64,000 nucleotides of DNA from Trogon surrucura. Taxonomy: Eukaryota; Chordata; Aves; Trogoniformes; Trogonidae. Shown one piece after another: positions 46,679 to 57,546 of the stretch. The stretch spans positions 11,550,001 through 11,614,000 of the forward strand of contig CM036635.1 of assembly GCA_020746105.1 (NCBI GenBank), in the 5' to 3' direction. Under the pieces are notes generated by a model. It was not told the origin of the DNA and searched no databases. It saw only the letters and a program-made list of their open reading frames with translations. The translations under genes and the position numbers were made by a program. Numbering within the stretch: position 1 is the stretch's first letter; every line of letters starts with the position of its first letter.

Positions 46679-48539
46679 CTGTAGTAACCTAAATGGCAGT
46701 CCCAAATCTGTCAGCTCTCCATCCTGGCTGTTTGGTTGCTGCCAGGGCAAATGACCCCTTAGCAAATGCTTTTAGTGGTTGGTACCAAACAGGAGTTCAT
46801 GGAAGTTTGGATAAGATATTTTGACTTGATGATAGATTAAGCAGAAACACCAAAGTATCTGGAGGCTGTCTGTAGGCACTAGCAGCATAGTCAGAGCAGC
46901 TGATATTCCCGACAGCAGCAAGGTAATTCAAAAGAAAACACAGTGAACAGCAGAAATCCTTACTGAAGCAAGGACTGCTCCAGCAGCTCCAGGATTTTAG
47001 TTTAAAAAATAATTAAAAAAAAAATCAAATATTTTTTGCCCAGATAATGTTTCGCTCTCTCCGGTGACCCCTGCGTAGTCAATAGTCTCCACTGGGTAGA
47101 TGACTTCTCTGTCACTCATTGACCTTGCTGTGAGGGATCAAACCAAACCCTCTGGTGTGTCAGTGCTTGATGGTTTAATGGCTGTTGGTGCAGATTTTGG
47201 GTATGGAAAGAGCTGAGGTGAGTTGATGGTGTTAAAGGACTGCTTTCTTAAAGGCCTTGGAAAGAGAAGTGGTTTAATAAAGCTCTTGAGTCTGTCCCAT
47301 GTGTGTCAAATTTAGCATTTTTATTGAGAAAGGTTATCTGTAATGTGTGCCGTTTCCACAGGCAGGTACGGACTGAGTTGGTTGCTCCAAGTAGAAAAAT
47401 AGAATTGCCTCTAAGAGAAGCTTTAGCAGACAAGAATTGCTTTGAGCCACACTTCTCCAACCCATCAGCATGAGGGAGACCCCAATTCTCAGGGGTGAAA
47501 TCGGAGGGTGCCTGCTCTGGGGAGGGAGGGCAGGCATTCAGAGCAGGGCACAGCCCTACAGACTAAGCAGGCACCAGCTTTATGCCCTTGTGGGTGCTCA
47601 AACCTCATGGATAGCGCAACATGTGCTTGATTTTCACCAAGATTTAGATATACAGGGCTGGGAAGAGCTTCAAGTGTTGCCACAGCTTCCCTCACTGCTC
47701 TGGTGATGGATCAGCTGTGTCTTTCCCTGTAATTTTCAGCTTCTAATGCCTCATCCAGGTTCAAGGGGCCAGAAACTTTTGCCTTTTCATCTTGAGTCTC
47801 AAATGATGGGTGAGCTATTGGCTTTCTGTCAGGGTGAAGGAGGAAACTTTCCTCCTGAGGGTGTCCTCATAAATAATTCCTTTGCTCGCCCACTTGATTT
47901 CAGGTTTCCCAAAATAGCTGGTGCTTTTCACACTGAGAGCGAGTAATCCTGGGGAAAATAAAATACCTTAAACAGCTACACCACCTTGAGAGAGCCCTGA
48001 GTTGGTGATTAAAAAAAAAAAAAGGCAGAAGTTCTGTAGGAAATTTTGATAATTGGTGGCAAAACCACCCATAATGGTTCCATCCTCTCACTCGCTGTGA
48101 GTATCTGCCTTGGTTGCTTCTTCTGGGATGTGGCTGTCTCCTGTCTGCGAATCTGCGCTCACAGGAGCTGGAATCCCTGCAAAGATGGGGAGGGCTGATA
48201 TGGGCGATACTCCAGCATGGCTTGATCTGCCATGGGTCCTTCCCGCCTGCCTGAGCAGCCTTTCCTCTTCAGGCAATTCAGAATTGCCTTTCTGAGTGTG
48301 ACTCCCCTCTTCAGATGTGCCGTACAATGTCTCTCCACTGGATACCCACTGAATGCCTAATTTTTAACCACTCTGTCTGTCAGATCCACAAAAGCTGTTA
48401 CTGGAGGTGTTTGCATAAAAGAGCTCCTCTATAGGTATCTGAGAGCAGCTGGCGATGCTCTAGACAGTATCCAGCAGTGCTGATCGAGGCAGGATGCTTT
48501 AGTCTCCCTGGCTTAATGGCTATGTGCATTTTCTTAATG

Positions 48540-48690
48540 TACCCTCCCCCTCAATTGCTTCCTTAATTAGCATGCAGGATGTGTCCAGCCTTGGAAAGAA
48601 AAGAAGTTTGGAACCTCTTTGATTCAGACAAGACAGTTTGTGATGTAATTGAAACTAAAATGCAAATCTGACATAGAGAGATTGGAGGAG
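48540..48690. promoter_or_regulatory. Candidate regulatory patch with POU octamer
   Basis: The patch contains CCTTAATTAGCATGCAGG and GATGTAATTGAAAC. A perfect octamer ATGCAAAT lies at 48660-48667. Flanks are unremarkable. The motifs suit a homeodomain/POU-bound element; this is inference. Confidence 0.22.
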
Positions 48691-50389
48691 AGCGTGGGCT
48701 TAGCCTTGGGCTCTGGCCAGGTTTGTGCGATGCCGACCGGGGCGCGTGGCGTAGGTGGTGGCTTTGCCTTGTGCAACCCTGTTCAGCCTGGATTCAGCCC
48801 TACTTTTGGCATGAGGTGAGGCACGTTTACAGTGATTTTTGTCTTATTTGCACCCCCCCAACAACAGTCTCCAGTAGCGTTTCAACCAGCTGGGTGATGC
48901 TAGCATGGAGCAGGACCCCTGTCACGCCCCGTCGATGGAGACAAGTGAACTGATGTGCGTTAGAGCTGGGCACGGTGTGGTGGGGTTCAACTGGTTGAAT
49001 GTCTGGGCTGACTTGTGTGGCTGACAACAGCCTTTAGCAGGCAGTGGCCATTCCAGGTGCCCGCTGTGGGATGTGCCCCGCTCTGCAGGATTGAGGCTTC
49101 TTGAGTGACCTGAGCACAGCTGAGGTCCTCATGGCCTGGATTAAAGCAGTCCAGGAGGTGAGAGTCTCCGGAATAGCTGGAAATACTTTGAGGGAGAGGC
49201 AGTCACCCTGCTGTGAAGGGAAGAATCGGTGTGTGCTGCTTCAGTCTCCACTGGGCATCTTTGGCAGCTGAGGTGTTTCCCGATGATGTGAGTGTTCAAG
49301 GTGCTGGGTGATTTCTCCATCAAACTTCTCTGCGTAGTCACTGGCCACTCTATAGGAGAGCAGCACTTGTGGAATTTGCTGTTGCTGTTTTTCCTTCTCT
49401 CTCTCTCCTCCTTTTTACTCCTGCCCTTCAATGCTGTGCTTTTAAATCCAAAATGAGTTTAACTGTAGGTTCAAGACAATCCCTAACAAGCAAGAGCAGG
49501 AATCGCATGAGAGGGTGCGTTGGCCAAGAGACCCCCAACCTGCTGCTCACGTCTTCATCCTGAGATCTACCTCTCTGTCTCGCTCCTTGGTCTGCTGTGC
49601 TTGCCAGGGATGCTCACTTTGTGAGCTGATTTTCAAAAGTTCATGCTGGAAATCACAGGTATTTAGCGGTGCTTGTGCCCTCAGGAGCTGGGGTTGCAGG
49701 GCAGGAGGTGGGTTTCCCTGGGAATGCAGTGTTCAGCCCACCGTGTTTTCTTGCTTTGGTGGCAACCTCCGGTGTTAGCGGAAACTTCAAGATGAGATGG
49801 GATAACCGTAATAACAGTGGGGAAGAAAGCTAAAGGATGATTTGCCTTAATGAGTGCAGATACCCAGGGAAGCAGGGGCCGTTTTGCTACGGTGGCTCAC
49901 AGAAAACTAACCACAGAGCTGGGTGTTCCTGCTCGCAGGGCTCATGGCGCACTCGGAGGTGCAAATAACTGATTCCAAAGTTGATACAATCGAAGAATAA
50001 AAGAAGATTGGATGTTATAGGTTAAGTCGTTGTAAAGTAAAGTACCTCTGCTGAGCTTGTTGCAGTTGTTCTGGGTTTTGCAAATATAAGTGAGAGGAGC
50101 TGGTGACTGGTTGGAAAACAGTTTTCTTACATGTGAGTAAAAGGGAGTGGGGTAGCTTGGGCTTCATAGCACAGAATGTTTCATGTTCGGAGTCTTTCTG
50201 TGTGTACTGCAAGCCAGACAGACCTGTTGTCCTCTTACAAGCTGCAAATTACACAGGAAAATGTAATTACCCATTCTCTTTGTTATTAGTGTGCAGCTAG
50301 GAAGCTTCAAGCAATCGTCCCTATCGTGGTATTTCAAAGCTCACTCGCAAGATGCATCCTTGATATTGAACACAATGAGATGTCCTTTT
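48691..50389. other. No gene seen
   Basis: Mixed-composition noncoding DNA. A pyrimidine-rich run lies near 49388-49425. No repeat or credible exon is recognised. Confidence 0.5.
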
Positions 50390-51060
50390 TTTTTTTTTTT
50401 AAATTCAATTAAACATTTGCCTACTGTGACTCTTTATTCACTGCAAATTGTCTCTGTAAATAATCTTCATCAAAAGTCAGAACCAATCCCCATTAGTTGT
50501 TTAGATTAATTAATGAGTCCCCCTGGAGCCACCCAAATGAATTCAATTTAAACGTCAACAACTTGGCTATGGAGTTTCCCAGGTTGGCATTAAGACAATA
50601 TTAAACCTGCAATAAGTCACATTTAAAATGTTAATTCAAAGAAGCTCTCCATTTAGAGCATTTAATTAAATCCTTAAATAAACTGCATGGGCTCAATACC
50701 AGATGGTTCTGCATTTTCATTGCAGCAGAGAGCCTTGAAGTCATTGAGGGAAGTAATATTGGAGGCATGGTGAAGATAACCAGGATATATAGTGTAATAA
50801 AATCTAATCTTGTTTCCAGCAGGGAGATTCAGTGTATGTACACAACCTAGGCTAAAATTGTAAGTTAATTACATTAACCCCAGTGTACTCTGGTATCTGA
50901 GCAGCCAGAGATGAAATTAGTCTTTTTCCTATCATAAGATTCTTTTCAACTTCACTATATTAATTTTTAGCCAAATACTTACTCATAAGGAAAATTGAAG
51001 TTAATGTAACCAAAGACAAAGTAATGCAGTCTTAATATTCTGAAGGGATTACGGAGGGCC
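50390..51060. promoter_or_regulatory. Long AT-rich candidate conserved noncoding block
   Basis: About 670 bases of AT-rich, non-repetitive sequence with very few CpGs and a high density of TTAAT/ATTAA cores. Examples are GATTAATTAATGAGTCC near 50505, AGCATTTAATTAAATCC near 50658 and AAGTTAATTACATTAACCCC near 50862. No frame is open. It is the longest such block in the window. This texture is characteristic of ultraconserved-type elements near developmental transcription-factor genes, but I could not test conservation. Confidence 0.35.
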
Positions 51061-52426
51061 GTGAAAATACACTTTGCAAATGTCACTCACTTTGAATGGA
51101 TTTGTGGTGGGAAAGTGGGGGGGGAAAGAGAATTATGGCTGTGATCCACACCATGCTGGGGTTTAATAAAAGTCCTGAGTTAAGAAATTCGGGCCTTAGA
51201 GGGGAGGGGAAAAAAAAAAAAGATAAAGAAAGAGATAAAGACCTTTTTCTGAAGGGCCAATTTCCTTGACAAGATGTGGTGAGTCACCTCCTCTGCCAGA
51301 TGGCAGAGGTATGAGCTCATTGAAAGGGAGCTGAAATTCTGGAAGATCGTTTGGGTTTAGGGGATTTTTTTCTGTTTGTTCACTTGTTTCTTTAAAAATT
51401 GAATCTGTGACCAGAGTCTTCAGGTACAATCGTCCTGATGCCGCTGGCTCAGAAGATGTTCTTCAGCCTTGCTTCTCAAAATCCAACGCTTTCCAAGGGC
51501 GTTGGGTACCTCCTCAAGCTGCTTGCTGCGAGTAGTAGATCAACACTCTGGGTCTCGACTCGAGACCTGAAAGTCACCACCAGAAAATTTAGTTTGTTCC
51601 CTCCCTGTGAGCTGTAAACCAGGGATGTTATTAATGTGGCTCAGCAAAGGGAATAACTTTTTCTCTTAATATTCAAGAAAGCGTAATTCAATTTCCAAAA
51701 ATATGGGTTTCCTTCTATTGGGTAATAAAACACATCAAGGAAGAGAAATTACGGCGCTGCTGTGGCAGGGCAGATTTGCACAGTTTGGGCTTTGCTGGGA
51801 CGCCTATGGGAGCCTGGGGAGAGGACTTGAGCCACGCCAACAGTGTAAATTTTGCACGTTTGGTTGGTGAGGAATGGTCTGAGCCTGCTCATGGTGCTTG
51901 TCCCGTGCTGAGGGTGAGAGGACCCAGAAGGGTGACTTTTCCTTCAAGAGGCTTCATAATCCTTGCTCTTCATTGTCTCCTTGCCCGGTCCTGTGGTGCA
52001 GGGGGTGACCTGTGTCCTGTTCCCGTCCTGTTGCCACAGCTCTGAGTGATGCTGCTGGCACCCAGGCTCTGCACTGCCAGGGTGTGGTAGCCTCTGCAAA
52101 GCGGCTCCTTCCTAGGAGGCCAGCAGTTTGGGGTGTGCCCTGGGTGGTGGAAACACCACAGCGTTATTTCGGTAACGGCAAGACCCTGAGCTGCCCCAGA
52201 ATCAGAGGAACGACTGCAATAACCCCTCTGGAATGGTTCCTTGTGCTTTGAGCCACTTCACCAGAGGAGCTGACTGCATTGAAATTAGCTGTGAGAAACT
52301 ATTTTACATAACTCAAGGATAGTAAGGAAGCTCAGAACTGGCTCCTCCATCCCTGCCCGTCTCCTCCTCCCTCCAAGGAAACTGGAGCCATCTGGTGACC
52401 TGAAAACCAGTGAGTGCTGGTGGGTC
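51061..52426. other. No gene seen
   Basis: Ordinary noncoding sequence with a G run (51116-51124) and an A run near 51210. It includes the perfect 9-bp-arm inverted repeat at 51290 and a frame at 51776-52045 without recognisable product. A CTCF-like partial core (GCCATCTGGTG) lies near 52387, with two mismatches to the full motif. Confidence 0.45.
51290..51309. repeat. Perfect inverted repeat, 9-base arms
   Basis: CCTCTGCCA and TGGCAGAGG flank a GA dinucleotide. The arms are GC-rich and essentially abutting, so it reads more like a dimeric protein-binding site (TGCCA...TGGCA is the NFI half-site pair, here with 2-base spacing instead of the canonical 5) than an RNA hairpin. Part of it also resembles a CTCF core. 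Confidence 0.45.
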
Positions 52427-52589
52427 AGTTGCCCGGAGAGCTGGTAGAGTTGTGGAAACTTTCAAGGTCGGGTTGGATAGGACTCTGACCAGCCTGAGGT
52501 AGTTGAAGATGTCCCTGCTCACTGCAGGGGGTTGGACTAGATGACCTTGAAAGGTCCTTTCAAACTCAAAACATTCTGTGATTGTATGA
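52427..52589 (+). mobile_element. CR1 3' end, diverged
   Basis: Plus-strand CR1 copy. It starts at the end of ORF2 (TTGCCCGGAGAGCTGGTAGA). It continues through the 3' UTR (GAAGATGTCCCTGCTCACTG, then GGGGGTTGGACTAGATGACC, AAAGGTCCTTTCAAACTC) to ACATTCTGTGATTGTATGA. Only one recognisable octamer remains. Many substitutions, including loss of the Pro-Arg-Glu reading, make it older than the 9686 copy. The 192-codon frame starting at 52541 begins inside this repeat and is therefore spurious. Confidence 0.9.
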
Positions 52590-55500
52590 GAGTACAGCTC
52601 TGTACCGGTGCTCCTGGACATCGAGCTCTGCCAGCCTTTGGGGAGCAGCAGCCCCTCTGCTGTGCCGGGTCACATCCAGTTTCCTCCCTTGAGGGTGCTC
52701 TGAGGAGACTCAGAGGGGGAGACAGGGACCCTCTGGGGCTGAACTGGGCCGCATCCCACTGTAGCCATGGTTTGGTTACCTGCATGTGTAGGAGTGCTCT
52801 GGCAACTCCCCAAACCTTGACTCATGTGAAAAATAACTCCAATCTAAACAACCCCCAGACTGACATTTTGGAACCAATAACACTGAAAGTTTCAGATTGC
52901 AGAGGTCTCCTCAGTCAGTCCCCGTGCTGGGAATGGGGCTGGCAGCACCCGTGTGTCTATGGTTTGCTTCTGAAGGGACTGCCATGGGACTGGCTTCCCT
53001 CCTGGTGTGCATCATACCAGGTGTGGGGTGTGCTTGGTTATAGGCAGCTGGATTTGAGAGTTGGTGCCTTGGTCATTGGAGAGACAGCCTGCTATTATTT
53101 ATTGCTCAGTGAGCATTAATTTAGTAACAGTGTAAGGCAGTTCTCCAGGCATTAAAGACAACACCTTGCTCATCTCTTGCTGGTGCCTCTAGCACCCTCA
53201 CCTTCTTGCTTGCTCCGTGTTGGGCTTCGGTGGTTTGCTGTGTGTTGCTTTACATCCTGTGGCTGGTGTTCTGTCTGGAGATCGATTAAGTTAGCTGATG
53301 CTATGGGGACACAAAACCAATGAGGAGAAAGAATAACCCCAGAATGATGCTTCCATTAGCAAGTAAGCTGTTTCCCTGGCAACACAAAGTTCTTGCGATG
53401 TGACTGCTCTTGGACTGCCCTTTCCTGCCCTGACACACCCCCTCGGAGCTGCCCGGAGGCAACAGGAGCCACTGCTGGTGGTACAGACCTGGACTGGGGA
53501 GCAAAAGGATGAGTTACACAGGCGCAACTGTTGGTGAATTTATTTTTTTTATGATTATTTTTCCTTTTACAAGCCCAGCTCTGCCCAATTTCCTCCCTGC
53601 CAGGTCTGTCACTCTGAGTCTGCCTTCCTCCAGGTCTCTGCCACGGGACGAGCATGCGAACATGCAGCAAAATGTTGTTGCAGCAAGTTGGAAGAGGGAC
53701 TACAAATGCCATTCATTGTGCTGGCTGAAGTCCTAAAGAGCTGGCAAGCCCTGCATTTCCTAACACCATTTTTAAGTGTCAAAGCTGTATAAAAGCTTAT
53801 CCAGCAATGGAGTCTCGATGGCACGGCTCCGATTAACGAGCTATTGTGCATTTAGCGATGCCTTTTACAGCTCTGCTTGACCCGTGTGTCAGCAGTCCCC
53901 TTCCCTCGCCTCGTGTGGCCGCAGCGCTGGGTGTAACCATGGAGCCACCTCGGGCTTTGGGGAAGTTTTTTTGGAATTGAGTCTAGCTGGTATTTACCTG
54001 CAATTTTCTCTGTTTGACTCCAGCAATTATGTTTGTCCTTTACTCTGCTGATCTCTGCTTACCCTCCATTCTGCTGCTCCCCTTGCTCTATGAAGTGGTA
54101 GGCTAGATTATATTTAAAGCCTCTTTTATTTCTCCAGGGCTTGCTAGGCAAGGATTTGAGTGTCTTAATTCCACAGCACTTGGGGCAGGGGAGTGCTTGC
54201 TCACTTCCTGGTGGCCAAAATAACTCCTGTTATTTGGGTGTGTTCTTAGTCTTCCCAGTTATTGGTATTTAGCATATTATAGTTGTGTGTTTAAAAAAAA
54301 ACTACTTGTGCAACAGGAGCAAGGATGGGGACAGACCATAGTATCCAAATTACTAAAAACGGGGATCTCAGATGAATGAACACCTAAAGCCACAGATTTG
54401 CCCTGTCCTGCTCCTTCACCTCCAGACAGTATTTAGGGTGAAAATGTATTTTTAAACATAGCGTTGGCTCTGTCGTGGAGACTGCTGGATAAAGGGTAGG
54501 GACACACTGGCACAGCAAGTTCAGTCACCAAGCAAATCTCTGCTGCTGGTGGCCCCCAGCTTACCAGCTGCAGGATTTCGGTGGGAGCTCCCAGGTTTTG
54601 CTCCTGGTTTTCCTTACTTCTTAAAGAAAGCTCCCTGATGCTCATGGTTAAGGATTGCTGTGGGTCTGTAATAGCCACATACGATTTCTTTTTCATGCAG
54701 GGTGAGCCTCCAAGTCATTTCAAATGAAGTAGAAGATATAGCAGATCTTGCCTGTTAAATGCTCGGCTGCCCTGTGGTATCTGAGTGTTATTAGTAGGGA
54801 GGATTTCTGAAAGTGCTTTGCTGGCTCAGTTCTTTTCCTGGTGAAGTCAATGGCAAACCTCTGCTTGACTCCAAGAGTAACAATAAGCTGCCATTGTGTC
54901 TAGCTGAAAATCCCGCCCATTGTGGGTAAAGTCAGGACGTCTTGCTGTTGTGTTGTGGCTGTTGCCTAAACAAAACACATCCTGAAGTATTGATAGTAAA
55001 TGAATAATTTAGCAAAGACATTTCAGTTGCTTTGGCTTTCTTTTTTTCTTTCCCGTCCCAGCTGTGTTCTTCTAAAAGGCAGCAGCAGTGACATGGTAGA
55101 GAGATCATCTTCAGCTGGACTTTTTCTTTTCCCATGGGCAGTTATTGAAGTGGCCACAAAGTGCAGTTTTGTTCGTCCCATTCAAAAAAAAGAGGTCCCG
55201 GAGCTCCTGAAGGGAGAGCTGCCCAAAGGCAAATAGAAAAGTGGAAAGAATAATTTTGCAGGGAGTTCGGGGGTGGTGTCGGATCACTTTATGTTCCACA
55301 TGCTCAGTTTCAGATGAGATGTAAACCCAAGGTTCTCCTCACCTGTTGTCATTACACATCTTATGCCATTTTTCATAAGACCAGGGGATCTTAGTGAAAT
55401 CCCAACTCGATTAATTATATACTGCTTCTCTAAAGTTCTTCCTGCAGCTGCAAGTGGATGCAGCATCTTTCCCTCCTTTCTGTGTCGTCAATTAGAGTGT

Positions 55501-56058
55501 GGGCTTGTTAGCTGGTTTATTATTTGTTTCCTTTTTAAAGAGGCTCAGAGGTGGTTTGGCGAGTGCTGACTGAATTAGACAGTAAATAGTTTGTATGCCG
55601 GAATGCTCTGCTTAGGAAAGACTTCAGGAGATTTGCGGATGAAAAATTTCTGTTTGTGTGTTTGTTTGGGGTTTTTTCCCCCTTTAATGAGGGCAAGCAT
55701 AGCAAATACATCAAAGGTACCAAGCGCCTGAGTCGACCTGTAGCTGGAAAAACATCCTAGGAACTCATCTGCAAGACATGACTGGCTTGTCAGCTTTCTT
55801 TTTGTCCTCCTGTGCTTGCATCTTCCCTTATCTGCGTGTGGTGGCAGGTACCACCTGGCTCCCAGCACCCACAAATCTCAAAGGATTCTGCTCAGCACGG
55901 TGGAAATGGCAAAGGGGGCCTGCAGCAATGATGAAGACCTGCTGCAGTCAAAAGGTTCCCACACAGCATTGCCAGAGCTCTCCAAAAAATTTAGCTGGTA
56001 GTTCCATTGAGGGGAAAAAAAAAAGTCATTACTTCTTTTCGTTCTTGAACTTGGAAGT
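52590..56058. other. No gene seen
   Basis: Noncoding stretch between two CR1 fragments. It contains the second GTTTCCCTGGCAAC X-box-like site at 53370. A pyrimidine tract near 55040-55063 ends in CCCAG but is followed by no good donor. No frame has a recognisable product. Confidence 0.5.
53370..53383 (+). promoter_or_regulatory. RFX X-box-like site
   Basis: GTTTCCCTGGCAAC, identical over 14 bases to the site at 28988 and one mismatch from the X-box consensus. The flanks of the two sites are unrelated, so this is not a recent duplication. Confidence 0.25.
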
Positions 56059-56140
56059 AGAATCATAGAATGCGTTGGGTTGGAAGAGATCTTTGAAAGT
56101 CATCTAGTCCAAGCCCCCTGCAATAAGCAGGGACAAATAG
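56059..56140 (-). mobile_element. CR1 3' end, 80-base fragment
   Basis: Minus-strand CR1 terminus. AGAATCATAGAATGCG opens it, then GGTTGGAAGAGATCTTTGAA, AGTCATCTAGTCCAAGCCCC, CTGCAATAAGCAGGGACA: the complement of the CR1 3' UTR and the start of its octamer tail. Similarity fades after about 56134-56140. Orientation is opposite to the copy at 52427. Confidence 0.92.
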
Positions 56141-57456
56141 TTACTGCTATCACAGTTCCGTGATTGATGTGGACTGCCCTGTCCTAGGCAAGGGGCAAAC
56201 GTGGGTGTTTGCACTTTGAATGGGGAACTGGAGGTGCCAAAGACCTTGAATTTGGGGCCAGTGCCAGCTGCCCGTTTGGGTTTTTCCTCATGTGATGCTC
56301 CTGGCTCAATGATGACAAGCAAATGGTGAACACAGCCCAGGGAATGACAATTCTGTGCATCATCCTCCCACCAAACCGCTCTTTAAATGCAAGTTTATAA
56401 AACCCGTGGATCTGTGGCTATCTTCTCTTGTTGCCATCAAACACTTGTGTGCTTCACACATTCCCCCAGAGGAAATATTTTTTTCTGAGTCTTTCTGTTG
56501 TGTCTGTCACCATCTCTTGCTGCTTTTGCTTCATGAGACAAAATAGGAGTGAGGTTATTAGCTTCTTGAAAGGGAGAAGACACCTCGGAGTGCTTTGTTG
56601 TGAAAAATAATGCTCCTACCCACGGACATTAGTGCAAGTGGTGAACAAGCCAGTTAATTGCATTGAAATCAATGCTCTTGGCTTAGATTTAAAGCTCTGT
56701 TTCTCCTTGCGTTGCCTCTGTCCTGGCTGTTGCAGCCCGTGCCCTGCCAGACCTGGTGCCAAAGGCTGGGCTGCCCTGCAAGCCACTGCTGTGGTGGAGA
56801 TCCACCTTTGGCTGCCTGCAGCCCTTGGCACCGCTACCAGATGTGGTTTTCAAATTGCACCCTTTCCCCCAGCCTTCCTGCCAAAGGTTGGGGCGCAGAG
56901 ATTTGGGGCAACTTTGGGAGTTAGGAGGTTGCCCAGAGGATTGGGTAGCCCTGACACGAGCAGGTAGGCAAGGCTGCGGTCTTGGTGCTGACCTCCTCAT
57001 CCGAGTGACAGTGGGAAGGGAAGACTTCTTGACACATTTGTGGCATGTCAAGCACAGCTCAGTTCTGGTAGCTTCTCCCACCTTTGACTAATTGCTGACC
57101 TGACATCTTTCTGATAGTGACCTTGTTTCAGCTAGTAATTCAAATATCTTTCAGTGTCAGAAATAATAAGTGCCACAGTGAGATGAACAAGCAGAGCTTA
57201 AGTTGAGCACAGATTAATGGGGTTTTAATATTCCTAATTTAATCACTCCTTTCTGTCTGAATGTGTGCAACATGATGTAGCAGCTAATTATTTTTTTAAC
57301 CATGATGAGGATCTTTCCTAATCATTTTTATATTTAACATGAATGAAGGGAGGGCAGTGATTAATGAGGGAATAAATCCTTCGAAACAGAAGCAAGCACG
57401 TGATCAGTTAAAAATACAGCTGTCTGATTTATTTTTTTTCCCCCCTTTCCCTGTAG
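56141..57456. other. No gene seen
   Basis: Noncoding sequence. Several 60-130-codon frames at 56600-57090 overlap on both strands in a GC-richer patch but show no domain. The part near 57230-57300 is AT-rich with CAGCTAATTATTTT. Confidence 0.5.
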
Positions 57457-57546
57457 TGCAAATACTTAACCAGCTGCACCTTCTCAGCTCAACAGCGAGC
57501 TGTCTTCAGCCCAAAAGAAAGACCTGAAACTTTGCTTATCCCTCCG
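57457..57546 (+). CDS. Candidate 90-base coding exon, unidentified
   Basis: A long T/C tract ending CTTTCCCTGTAG (to 57456) is among the best acceptors in the window. The following 90 bases are open in phase 0 (CKYLTSCTFSAQQRAVF, then SPKERPETLLIPP) and end at TCCG before GTGGGT (GT at 57547). Length is a multiple of three and the phase matches the candidate at 45673, so the two could be consecutive exons with an 11.7 kb intron. No family is recognised. Chance is a serious alternative: an open run of 30 codons is not rare. Confidence 0.2.

Larger units (their letters stand above)
45739..48539. other. No gene seen; short tandem and inverted repeats
   Basis: Noncoding stretch. A 17-base unit (GGTGTTTTTGATGTTTT) occurs about twice at 45884-45915, a local slippage duplication. 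An AT-rich hairpin lies at 46652-46678. No interspersed repeat and no credible frame are seen. Confidence 0.5.

Noticed and set aside
52387-52397. Reverse-oriented CTCF-like core GCCATCTGGTG
   Set aside because: Two mismatches in the 13-base core; too weak to call alone.
52541-53119. 192-codon plus-strand open frame
   Set aside because: It begins inside the 3' UTR of the CR1 copy at 52427-52589, so the start is repeat-derived and the rest shows no domain.
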